DNA of 64,000 bases from Paramecium sonneborni (taxonomy: Eukaryota > Ciliophora > Oligohymenophorea > Peniculida > Parameciidae): positions 133,444-197,443 of the forward strand of contig CAJJDN010000062.1 of NCBI GenBank assembly GCA_905182985.1. Direction: 5' to 3'. The notes beneath the pieces are model-generated. The model was not told where the DNA came from. It made no database searches and saw only the letters and a program-made list of their open reading frames with translations. A program made the translations under genes and the position numbers. Below, in pieces: positions 1-11,200 of this stretch (position 1 is its first letter; every line of letters starts with the position of its first letter).

Positions 1-2
1 AA

Positions 3-1118
3 TATTATGCTTATGGTAGCTATTATGCCATGCTCTCTGTAGTTGTTTATTTTATGACTGATTTTCCATATAGCCTTTTTTAGGTAATTGTCCATTTGAG
101 TATGAAAATCTTTTTTACAACCACATAGAGTCAAAGAATAGATATGTTAGGAGTAGTGCTGGGACTTATTACAAGTGTGTTCTTAGTGTTAACATTATAT
201 ATTTGTGATTGGAATTCTAGAAGACAATTCTTACTAAACTTGAGAGAAGTTAGATGGGAAGAGTCTTTACCTATTATTATCAAAAAACCTTTTTTTTTAT
301 TTTCATATTAGGATAAAAATATGTCCTTCTAAGTCAATAGATCATTCAATCACGAATTTTTTCCCTATTATAATTTGGAAGATTGCAAAGGTTGTAATTT
401 CAGGTATTTTTTAAGAATGTGCAAAGTGGATAATAATAATTTAGAAATTTATCTATTTGATAAAAAAAATGAAAAGCTAGATTTTGATTTGGTGTACAAA
501 AATAAAACTCATAGATTTGAACTTAGAATTTGTTCAATAGGATTGGATAAAATTAATTATCTTGTAATATTGGAGAAACTAAAACTATTGACGTAAAGTT
601 ACATTCCTAAATAAACTAATCTTCGTCAAAAGATATTTCAAATAAAAAAGACCCAAATAAAATATTAACATTAAAAACATTTCTTACTTGGTGTATTTTC
701 AATGTTTCTCTATAACAACAAAGAAATTTCTTCAGTAAATTTAGTTGATATACTTTAAAAATTTAGCAGTAGATATTATATCATCTCTAAATAAAAAATA
801 AAAATCATTTTCTCAGATAGAGCAATTTACTAAATAATCACGTATAAACATTAGTTAATAATATTTTTAATATAACTATTTGATTGTTTGATTAATAATT
901 AAGGAAATTCCGATCATGAAATTAAATTGTTTTTAAATCAAGAATTATATTCTATTCGGTCCAAAATTTTTGTATCTTAGAGGTAATCATTTTAAGAACA
1001 ATACAAATAAAATTTTTTCATCTAGGAGATACAAAAGAATATTTTATCTGATGATATTGATGAGAGATTAGAATTAAGTTTCTTGAAATAAGTTTAAAAT
1101 CCCTAACCTTTATTTTGA
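3..1118 (+). CDS. C-terminal part of a multi-pass membrane protein (5' end outside window)
   Basis: An open frame runs from the window edge to TGA at 1116-1118 when TAA/TAG are read as Gln, giving about 371 residues. The first 100 residues hold at least two hydrophobic segments, one near residues 10-35 and one near 58-76 (MLGVVLGLITSVFLVLTLYI). The remaining 270 residues are polar, rich in Asn, Lys, Ile and Gln. The start codon lies upstream of the window. I see no diagnostic motif, so the role is unknown; a membrane receptor or transporter with a long cytosolic tail is only a guess. No intron was needed to keep the frame open. Confidence 0.6.
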
Positions 1119-1366
1119 GTTGATATATTTTGATTTGATTCTGCTTGCTAGTATTTTATATTGAGTATATAAATTTATAGTTATTTCTCGTTTATAATTT
1201 TGATGATTTTTTTTATTTTATAATTAAAATATCCTTTTATATTGCTTGAACACAGATTCCTTAAAAATTGTTATCTTTTCTATTACTTAAATTTATGGAA
1301 GTAAAATAAATTAATTATAAATAACTAAAATATGGAACTATTAAAAAAATATTCAATTATTATCAA

Positions 1367-1927
1367 TCAGTAATTTTAAGATTAATTTTCTTATAATCGA
1401 AATGAATCGCTACGAATATTTCTGCATACAATCGAATTGAGTTGAGGTCTTTTCATCTTCTAATCTGGATAAAAGGATCTTTCTTCAACAAATGATTAGG
1501 CTCGTATTCTTTTATTTGTTTAGAAATCAAAAAACTACTAATCTAATATTAGTAATTTTTGATTTTAATTAGTCTCATCCTTTTTGCACCTTCTAATTTT
1601 GGTCAAAGGAGACAAATCACGAATGATTTATTGTTAATTATAAGAAATCTTTAAAGCTTCAGGCAAATAAGGTGTATTTTCAATATTTTATTTATAATTC
1701 TTGGATTTTTTAAATTATTTCGATGGAGATTTGATTCCCATCTTTATACCTTGTACTCCTTACTCTAATGAGAAACAATATTCATAAGTAAGTTATTTTG
1801 GTAATTAGATTTTTCTAAGATTATCATTTACAAACAACTTATTAGTGAAATTTTACTCTCCCCTATAAGTCTGTAATTGTTTAGAGTTACGTTTAATAGC
1901 AGTTCCAAAAAACCCTTGATGATTCAT
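1367..1927 (-). CDS. Hypothetical protein, 186 aa
   Basis: An uninterrupted ciliate-code frame runs from ATG at 1927 down to TGA at 1367-1369 (187 codons, no intron). The product is basic and polar, starts MNHQGFFGTAIKRNSKQLQ, and has Ser/Pro/Lys patches (GIKSPSKQFKKSKNYK) but no signal peptide, membrane segment or known motif. It is transcribed divergently from the gene starting at 2060. Composition looks like a disordered regulatory or structural protein. Function unknown. Confidence 0.55.
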
Positions 1928-2059
1928 TTTGCTAGCTTGGATATTTATTTATTAATAATTAATTGAATTGGTAATTGATTAATTTATAATCAATAGAATA
2001 ATAATAAAAAAAAAAGTAAAAGAAGCAGTACGTTCAAAAGATTTAATTTCATTAATTGC

Positions 2060-3089
2060 ATGAATTTGTTGAATTTTCAGTTGCAAAAGATGCCCACGGA
2101 ATTGAGCCAGAACCTCAAAGAAATAACACATTTAATTGGCATAATATTAAGCAAAGCATCATCAACAATTATACTACTACTACAAAAGCCTCCCAGTAAA
2201 AAGAGAAATTCTATATTATTGAGGGAGAAATGGTGTCTATTAAGTTATTTACACGAAAACTTAAGATATTATATTTCCTATTTGTATAAGCGATATGACA
2301 TTGTAATTCCTTATATTATATAATGTGGCTTTATTTATTGTCTTCCATATTATTAAAGACACAAATTGTAAAGTAAATTCATAATTTTTTAACAATTTAG
2401 TAGAATTAAATTAAAAGTGTTCCCTTTGTGAAGAATTGGCAATACTGAGTGAATTAAAGTCTGTTAAAATATCAAATATAAAATAAAAAATGTTGGAGAT
2501 CGAGTATTTAAATCAAAATTAAGTATTTTAAAATGAAACCTAATTATATGTTAATGGAAAAAAGTCATTTATTTAAATGAGAACTTTAATTTCAAATGAA
2601 TCCTATGTTATGAGGATTTTTGAGAAAGAAAATTAATAACACCAAAAGTAAGGTTAATATTTACTCCAGTTATTCCGATTTTTGTGAAACTGAAATTTAG
2701 GAGCCAGTTTAATTTCTTTTTAAAAAACAAGATAAGTTACCAAATAAAGAATCTTAATCTTTAATCTGAAATTGCATTTCAATTATCTCCTTCAAAAAAC
2801 GAAATAATTTTTCAAGATTCAGATGGTATACTCGGTTTTTTCCATCCTTTATGTCTTAAATATATGAATCTTTAATATGGAAATGATTATATCCTCAATA
2901 GATTCAATCATTATTGTTATAAAAGGATTAATTTATGCAGAAGGATCAGAAAATAGCTAGATATAAGTATATCTAAATAATTCAATATTAGATTTCTTTC
3001 TCTATATTCAATTACACACAGAAATCTATTTCAATGAGAAATATTTAAAGCATATTTTAAATAAAGAAAATATGAAGGATTATTAATGA
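2060..3089 (+). CDS. Hypothetical protein, 307 aa, four tiny introns
   Basis: Starts at ATG 2060 and ends at TGA 3087-3089. The frame is continuous only after removing introns at 2325-2358 (34 nt), 2648-2669 (22), 2707-2731 (25) and 2916-2940 (25). The remaining 924 nt are exactly 308 codons, which supports the model. The N-terminal 45 residues are hydrophobic and leucine-rich. Later there is a Cys pair (KCSLCEEL) and a polar, aromatic-rich second half. I do not recognise the family. The next gene, a ubiquitin-conjugating enzyme, starts 229 nt downstream on the same strand. Confidence 0.6.
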
Positions 3090-3318
3090 GAGGTTAATAA
3101 TAATAAAAATAACAATATTAATAATCTTAGTTAAGCTTATACCCAAACTTGAATAATAAAAGAAAGTAGATTTAAAATTTGAAACACAATAGTTGATAAA
3201 GAGAGAAACATTTAATCAAAATACTGTAAAATTAAGCGATTTAGACTTTTCTGTAATTTAAAAAAAAAAAAGAAAAAAAATCAGAAAGAGTGATATATAT
3301 ATTAATTAATTAAAAATA

Positions 3319-3841
3319 ATGTAATAAGGACTTGCTTAAAAAAGATTATTGATGGATTTTAAGAAAATTTAGTAAGAAAATTAGGAGGATTTTATGGCTT
3401 CTCCTTAAGAAAATGATATATTCCATTGGGAAGCTGTGATATTTGGGTATGAGATTGAATCACAATTTTTAGACCAGAGTAAACACCATGGGAAGGAGGA
3501 TGTTTTGAATTAAAATTGGCTTTTACAAATGATTATCCAACAAAGCCACCTGAAGTTAGATTTGCTCCACCAATATATCACCCAAATGTCTATCCAGATG
3601 GAAGAATTTGTTTAGATATTTTAAAAGAACAATGGACTCCAATTTTGGATGTTTGGGCAATTTTAACATCTATAAGATCACTTTTATGTGATCCAAACCC
3701 AAACTCACCTGCAAACCCAGAAGCCGCAAAAGTAATCGAAATTCTGTAAAATAGTTATATATGTCCGACAGGGCAGAATATTATAGAAGAGTAAAGGAAT
3801 AAGTTGAGAAAACACTAAATGGAATTGAAGAAGAAAAATGA
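3319..3841 (+). CDS. Ubiquitin-conjugating enzyme E2, RAD6/UBE2A-like
   Basis: A 156-aa E2 enzyme that would carry ubiquitin as a thioester and pass it to substrates with an E3 partner. After the N-terminal helix (MDFKKIQQEN) come the conserved core (HWEAVIFGP, then [14 protein letters not shown]), the HPN motif ([19 protein letters not shown]) with its active-site Cys, and [17 protein letters not shown], which is typical of the RAD6/UBE2A/B subfamily. In RAD6-type enzymes this activity serves DNA-damage tolerance and histone H2B ubiquitination; that role is inferred. Introns are 3447-3472 (26 nt) and 3746-3771 (26 nt; an 18-nt alternative, 3754-3771, would insert three residues). Coding length is exactly 157 codons. 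The stop lies 27 nt from the stop of the convergent glucanase gene. Confidence 0.93.
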
Positions 3842-3868
3842 TTAGATAATTTATTAACATCATCTATA

Positions 3869-4999
3869 TCAGATGGTAAACCAACCATTTCTTAGAAGTT
3901 ATCTTAAAGACCAGGCATTCCTTTGAGTAATATCGGAAGTATCATCATAAGAAGTCTTCCAAGTCCAATAGGTCCAACCTCCTTTTGCAGAAGTAATAGT
4001 TTCTCTATATTTGTTTCCAAAAGCCTTGAAACTCTCTTCACTAGCAAAAGGTGCGTTGCCTGTTGTGGCAATACTCCATTCTCCAATGAAAATTGGATTT
4101 CCTTTCCAAATATCGAGTTGATATTGAACTCCCGGAATTCCAATATTCAGAATTTAATCTTCATTCATGTCCTCATAACCCCAAATTAAATACTTATGCC
4201 ATTCTTACCAAACATGAGTTTCTTTCAGAGCAAAGTCATTGAAATGATCTGGATCTTATTCATATAACAATGGAGCTACTGTAAGAATACAATCATTTCC
4301 TGTTGCTCTGATTTCTGAAATTGCAGTCAGATAATACTGTTTAAGGGTTGCTTCATCCGTTGTTCCAGAAGGTTCATTTAGTAATCCCACACCTAAAAAG
4401 GCAATTTCTTATTTGTATCTTTCAGCCAAGAATACTGCTAAATCAACAGTATTTCTGACATTTTCAGGATACAAGGCCCAATAAGATTGACCAGGAGCAG
4501 GTGGAGCACTATGATCTAAACCATTTTAAGATCCTTTGGCAGCATGTATTTGGACAAGGACTGCCACATTATGTTTGACAGCCCAATTTTTGATTAATAA
4601 ATCTAAATACTTGAGACCATTAGGTGCAAATACTTTCCAATCTGATCCTCCTGTCTTATCAAACCCAGCTATCCAAAAGCCAATAGAGACTCTAACAGTA
4701 TTAATTCCATATGACGCCAATTCTGCAATGTCTTGTTCTGTGATCCACTCCGATCTATGCTTTTCAAATCTATCATCTCCAACATTGTGACCCAAATAGG
4801 ACATCAATCCATACTCACCATATCCATGATAATACTCTGGAACTCCTTCCCAAATCACAGAACTAGATGTCATCCAATGTTCAACTACTAGCCATCCACC
4901 TAAATTTACTCCTTTGCTTTTAACTTTTCCTGATCTAATATCTGGCTGGATATGAGACAATACAAATGTTATCATTAAACATAGTAAAATGAATCTCAT
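3869..4999 (-). CDS. Secreted glycoside hydrolase family 5, exo-beta-1,3-glucanase-like
   Basis: A single exon of 377 codons (376 aa). It opens with a signal peptide (MRFILLCLMITFVLSHIQ) followed by KGVNLGGWLVVEHWMTSS, the signature start of fungal-type exo-beta-1,3-glucanases (GH5 subfamily 9). The acid/base glutamate is in LLNEPSG and the nucleophile in FIGEWSIAT; GWTYWTWK lies near the C terminus. All catalytic landmarks are present, so it is probably an active secreted or lysosomal (food-vacuole) enzyme cutting beta-1,3- or related glucans, consistent with digestion of yeast or bacterial prey (inference). Its start codon is only 28 nt from that of the divergent cyclase gene, and its stop is 27 nt from the E2 gene's. 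Confidence 0.9.
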
Positions 5000-5027
5000 A
5001 ATTTATATATTTATATTTATAAAAAGT

Positions 5028-8000
5028 ATGGCATAATTGGATGAAAATTATAATCCATGGGATTTAGAAAGCGACGACTACCGTATGCCAGGTTAGGTTA
5101 TCAAAAATTACAATTCGCTTCACAATGAGCCACAACCAGTATCTATTTATATTTATACTATGCAAAAAAACCAGACTGTTCAGTTGAGAATCAAAGTAGA
5201 TCCTCTGACACTGGCAATTATTTTAACCATGCTCCGCTTGTAACAAATAACCATTTTATTTTTTATACAGTTTACCGAAAAACCAAAGTGTACTCCTCTG
5301 GTTAAAAAAGAAATAATTGAATTAGAAGAAGAAGAGGCTCGAAAAATGAGAAGTCCTTCAAGTCATGAAGCTATTTCATTACAAACACCTAAAAGTGTGC
5401 GAAGCCAATAGCCTCAAAGAATTAAGGCAGTTGAAAAAGTTAGAGCACGTCTTTCGAAACCTTAAATACTTAGTAAGAACTAGATAAGATAAAGACAATT
5501 GTAAGAATTTATTGATGGATGGGGGTTTTCATTATTGATGGCTTTTGTGACTATCTATGCATTATTTGGTGACGATATTAGAATATTATCTGTAAATAAA
5601 GATGGGGATGATATTTTCTTTATTTTAACCACAGTCTGTATAATCTGTTTTACAGTAGAAATTTTACTAACTTGCATAGCCAATCCTTCTTATCTTTTTA
5701 ATGTATTCAACTTTATCATTATTAGTTTTACTTTTGGCTTGATTTGATTTCTACTGCCACAATGATTTTAGATATTGGTTGGATTACAGATCATTGGTAT
5801 GGTGAGGAAGGCAATGTATAAAATGCTGCTACCCTTAAAGCTTTAGGTAAAGCATCAAGAACAGCAAGAAAAGCAGCAAGAGTAATTCGAGTTATAAGGC
5901 TGGTTAGGTTAATTAAATTGTATAAACATGCAAGATAACAAATTGAAAGAGAAAAGGAAAAAAAAATAATTCTTTAAGAGATTTTGAAAGAAGACCAAAA
6001 GCTGAATACTTCATAGTAATAACAGCAATAGCAGAAAAAACAGAAATCAAATTATTTAATTAGAATCTCAATATTGTAGTAAAATCGTTAAAAAAAACAA
6101 AAATCAGAAGACTTGATTTAACAATTTCCCTATATCAATAAAAGTTAGCATTCTAGATCTTAATCACAACATGATTAAAATAGCAGTAACAACGAGCAAC
6201 AGTTATAAAAATATTCTAATCTTTCATAAAATGAATAAATTAAAGAATCTCACGTTGGATCTTAATTATAAGACCTAGTTATGAGAAGAGTCATTACTAT
6301 TATTATAGCAATTTTAATAAGTATTCCAATTCTTACTTTGGATACTTATTCTGAAATTATTAATAGTTATGACTCAGGAATATTTAGAATTAGTTAATTT
6401 AGAAAGGATTTTCCAATCACTGAAATGTTAACCAAATAATATGTTGAGTTCCATAATCATGAAATCTACCCAATTTTATCTGTCCTAGTACTTCAAGATG
6501 ATTAAAATCAAAAATATACTGAATATAATTACACAACCAATCCTGATTGGTTTTAGCATACAGAAATGCTCAAAAGTCAATATCGATTTTAAGATTAATA
6601 GTATTTTGTAACTACAGATACAAATAATAAATTGATCACATATTCTATTTCAGATTTAGTTGATTACAATAAAATTAATGCAATACTATCTATTTTTCAA
6701 ACCGTGTTCGTTTGTATAGTATTGGCTTTAAGTGCGGTATTATTCAATAAAGATGTTACAGAATTAATTATAGAACCTATTGAAACTATGATTCAAAAGA
6801 TAGAGAGGATTGCCAATAATCCGCTTGAGGCTGTAAGCATTGAAGAGCAAGAGGATCTTATTACATAGGAATTAGAAAAAAACAATGATTTCAAAAAAAT
6901 TAAATAGAGATAAATTGAATAGAGTTCAGAAACATATATTTTACAGAAACTCTTAATGAAAATAGGTGCTTTATTAGCAGTTGGTTTTGGAGAGGCAGGT
7001 TCAGAAATCATTGCAGAAAATATTAAGAAAGGTGGAAGCGTTGATCCTATGATACCTGGAAAAAAAGTGCTTGCGATATTTGGTTTTTGTGACATTCGTA
7101 ATTTCACAGATGCAACTGAAGTATTATAAGAAGATGTTATGGTTTTTGTTAATGAAATTGCAGAAATAGTTCATTTTACAGTTGATAATTATGGAGGATC
7201 AGCTAATAAAAATATTGGGGATGCATTTCTATTAGTATGGAAATATCCTGATATGAAATATCATGTTGATCCTTAAACAAATAAACTAGTTTTACATGAA
7301 GATCACAATGTTAAATAAATTGGAGATATGGCAGTTTTATCATTCTTGAAAATCATTATTTCTGTGTCTCTGTCAAAAAAATTGGAAAAATATAAAAAAC
7401 ATAAAGGTCTAAATGCTAGAATTAAAGATTATTGTGTACGTATGGGTTTTGGTTTGCATATGGGTTGGGGTATTGAAGGAGCAATAGGATCTTCTTTTAA
7501 AATTGATGCTTCATACTTAAGTCCAAATGTTAATATGGCCTCCAGATTAGAAGCCGCTACTAAATAATTTGGTACGAATATTCTAATTAGTGGAATTTTA
7601 AAGAGAAATTTGACATCTGCTTGTTAGAATTATATTAGATTGATTGATATTGTAACAGTTAAGGGAAGTATTGAACCTGTAGAATTATACACTGTAGACT
7701 TATCTATAAAAAATTTATTAAATAAATTTAAGGATCCAAATGATTTCTTTGATATTAATAAGAGGAATCCCGAGGAATAAAAGCAGTTTAGAGTTGTGAA
7801 TAGATATAAAAGATAAATTTTAATTAAGAGTGTGGAAGATGATAAGATTCAACTTGCAGAACTTTTTGAAAAAGATGAAGATTTAATTATAGCTAGAGAA
7901 CCTTATACTTCAGTATCAAAATCATTTTTAATAGGAATTTTATGATACTTGGATTTCAGGATTTAATTCTTATATCAGAGGAGAATGGGATGAAGCTTAA

Positions 8001-8161
8001 AAGATATTCATGAAAACGTTAGTAAATATAACAAAATAATTAAGACAATGATACCAGAACATAAAGATGGTCCATCTAATACATTGTTGGAAGTCATTCA
8101 TTCAGCAGGAGGTAGAGCCCCATATGATTGGAAAGGATTTAGAGAGCTTACAGAAAAATGA
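5028..8161 (+). CDS. Class III nucleotide cyclase fused to a voltage-sensor-like membrane domain
   Basis: About 998 aa after removing introns 5092-5129 (38 nt), 5240-5270 (31), 5703-5725 (23), 7913-7934 (22) and 8022-8044 (23); the rest is exactly 999 codons. Order: polar N terminus; membrane segments ending in an S4-like helix with Arg every third or fourth residue (RKAARVIRVIRLVRLIKLYK); a Gln/Ser-rich linker; two membrane helices flanking about 90 extracellular residues; then a catalytic domain. In that domain are metal-binding Asp (FCDIRNFT and NIGDAF), substrate Lys (NKNIGDAF) and Asp (KIDASYLS), and the transition-state Asn/Arg (PNVNMASR). It should make cAMP or cGMP. Ciliate cyclases fused to K+ channels are known, but I see no GYG selectivity filter here. 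cAMP versus cGMP cannot be decided from sequence. Confidence 0.88.
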
Positions 8162-8242
8162 TTTTATTATTAATCATTACTAACATTTAGAATATATATA
8201 TATTAATATTAAATCTAAATTTAAAATATACTTTAAAGGATA

Positions 8243-11200
8243 TCAATCAATTTCAATATCTAAAGAACTCAATAATTTTTAACAAATTATCTTTCTCATC
8301 TATAAAGTTGATAAATAGCTTGATATTCCATCTTCTCCAACATCTGTTTCATCAAAATTACCTAAAAGTATTTTTTTACTTTATACCTTTCACTGTATTT
8401 ATGGCTGGATCAGTAAAATAAATGTCAACACCTTAAATATCATTTACTATGTAATTATATTAACTCCTTTAATAAGTGAAATATGAAAAGGCTTAGGAAA
8501 TAGCATTTAGCTCTGAATTTTCTTCACTAATATACCCATCATTATTGTTATATTTTTCAAAGTTTCCTTTAAAGAATCTTTCTGCAATCCAATATTTATC
8601 TAAAAATATAATAATTAATTTTACTTTAGTTTTCCTCTAATAGTAAAAAATCTGTGTATTAAACTTATTTTATTTTTGGATCTTTCTCCCTAATTTTATC
8701 GATAAATTCTTTCATCAAACTTTTAGCTATTAAGTGAGATCGGCAATCATTAACTGCATCCGCTTTACTTTAATAGGTGCCTTTTTCAATAGGAATCTTA
8801 ACTACATAAATTTCCTAGCTATTATTTTTCTTTTTCATTAAATAAACTGCTTTCATCATACCAAATGCAAAAGGTGATTAGGTTCTAATACAATCCCAAT
8901 CATTTTAAAATTTTAATTCAAAATCTTCAGATTAATATTTAATATCTTCAATTCTCTCTAATTTTTTTTCAAAAGAACTTTGCTTGAGCTCAACTGTGTA
9001 GACCTTACAATTAAAATTTTCGCATTTAACTCTTTTATCAAAATCTGAAATTTCTCCCCTTTTGCATAGCGCCTGTAATGCTCCATCAGTGCATTCTTTC
9101 ACTCTTTAAACAGCTTCTTCATAATGCTTTTTATCTTCTATTGCATCCTAAATTGAAACTATTGGAGCTTCTCCCTATTTTTAACCTCCTTGATTAGAAA
9201 TTTCTTTTTAAATATCTTGATTTATGTGGACCACCTCCTGCTTTAAATTTTTCATATCATTTAAGCCTTCTTCAAAATTTAACATTCTCGCTTATTAGTT
9301 GATTTTGGTTTTAGTCATTTTATTATCAGTTCCTATGATAAAAGCAGCCATTTTTTAAATTTATTGAACAAGTTCATGAGAAGAATTTTCCTAATCAAGT
9401 CCCTTAACTGAAAGAGTATGAAATAATTATGGAAATTTAAGTTTTGAATATATTTTTTCTAATTCACTGCACATTACTTTTGTTTCGTCATTAAATCTTA
9501 TAAGTAAAAGGATAATATCTTTTTTCACTATTTCTCTGATTATATCTTCCATATCATCATTTGGCTTTGTATCGTAATCGCGTGAAAAAAAAAACCATGA
9601 TTTATATTTTTTAGGGTGATGATATTTTTTTCCATGACAAGGTGAATTTGGAATTACTATGGCTAATTTGTATTTTTCAGTCCAGTTTAATTTAAGCATG
9701 TTTTACAGAGCTGCTTTCAGATCTTCTGGTTAATCCTTTTCATCTTTGAATAATTTTTATGACTTTAAAAATCCTGATAAAATATCAGCACTATCTGTAA
9801 AATCTTATTTATTCATTTTCAATGAACTCTTCTCGTAGGCATAACAAACTGCTCCCCAAAAAGATTCTCTATTTGTTGTGGCCTTAATTTATCTGCAGCA
9901 TGTTTCTGTAGCTTTTATTATAGACTTACCTGTTTTTTCATTTGATCTAAAAATATGTAAACAATTTACTTATATAAATCCAGAACAAAACAACATTATA
10001 TTTAACCAGCCTTTCTGATCAACTCAATCATTTTTTATTTACCCATATGATTAAGTTATTTTTATTTTTCTGTCTCTTCCATTTATTTTTATATTATTCT
10101 CTCTCTTTGTAATTGACGTTAATCTTCTTATTACTTCTTTACCGACTCCTATCTTTATTAAATTTCCCTAAGAAAGGTTGGGATGTCATTCCTAGGATCA
10201 TTTTAAGTCCTATTTTAATTTTATTCTTCTAATTTTTATATTAAAGCTGAGCATTCAGTTTCAAAGTGAAGTGCCCTTTCTTTAAAAATTTTATTATCAT
10301 TTTCAAGAATTTCATTTTGAGTTAGTATGTTTTTGTATTCATTAGTCAATTAAAAATTTTAGGCTTATAAATGCTTGTTTTCTTGAATCAATGTTTATTA
10401 ATTTTGGTTCTATTAAGCTAATTATTTTTACAGATTTGTTACAACCTGTTCATGTGAGTTTTATTGCTAGTTGATTTAATTTAAACCATCAATCTATCTA
10501 TTTTTAGTTTAAATTTCTTTTTCTCTTTTTTCTATTTCAAGTCTCTGTTCATTAATTATTTTTTCTAAATTTTTATTTTTTTCTTTTAACTATGTTGACT
10601 CTTATAACTAGTAGAATTAAGTCTAATTAGTTTAAGTTAAATTTTGTATTTAAATCTTATTTTCATTTTTTTAATAATCCATTTCATTTTATAATTTTTT
10701 AATTTCTGTTTAATATTATTTTTATAATTCTTAAATTTATTTTTCCTAATTTTATATTGTCTCTCTTTACTAGTCTAATTTTTTTTTAAACTCCTATTCT
10801 CTCATTTTATCACTATTTATTTCTTCATTTTATAGTTTTAATTCATTTGCAATTGTTGTCTTATCTTTTTAAAGTTTCTAGATTTAACTTTTTAAATTTT
10901 CAATTTATTATTCTTTCTCTTCTAATATCTGATTATGCATTAATTTCAATTTTTAAATTTCATCTTCTTTCTAATTAATTTCCTAATTTTTTTTATAATT
11001 CTCATTATCATTAATTGTCTAAATTTTAATTTAGGATGAATTAGGATAAGAAATTTGAGAAAATCTTTANATTATAGACTTACCTGTTTTTTCATTTGAT
11101 CTAAAAATATGTAAACAATTTACTTATATAAATCCAGAACAAAACAACATTATATTTAACCAGCCTTTCTGATCAACTCAATCATTTTTTATTTACCCAT

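Noticed and set aside
375..596. Standard-code 73-aa frame
   Set aside because: It is an internal piece of a longer ciliate-code frame (3-1118); the apparent start and stop are artefacts of the standard code.
3904..4189. Two overlapping standard-code frames on both strands
   Set aside because: Shadows of the GH5 gene read in other frames.
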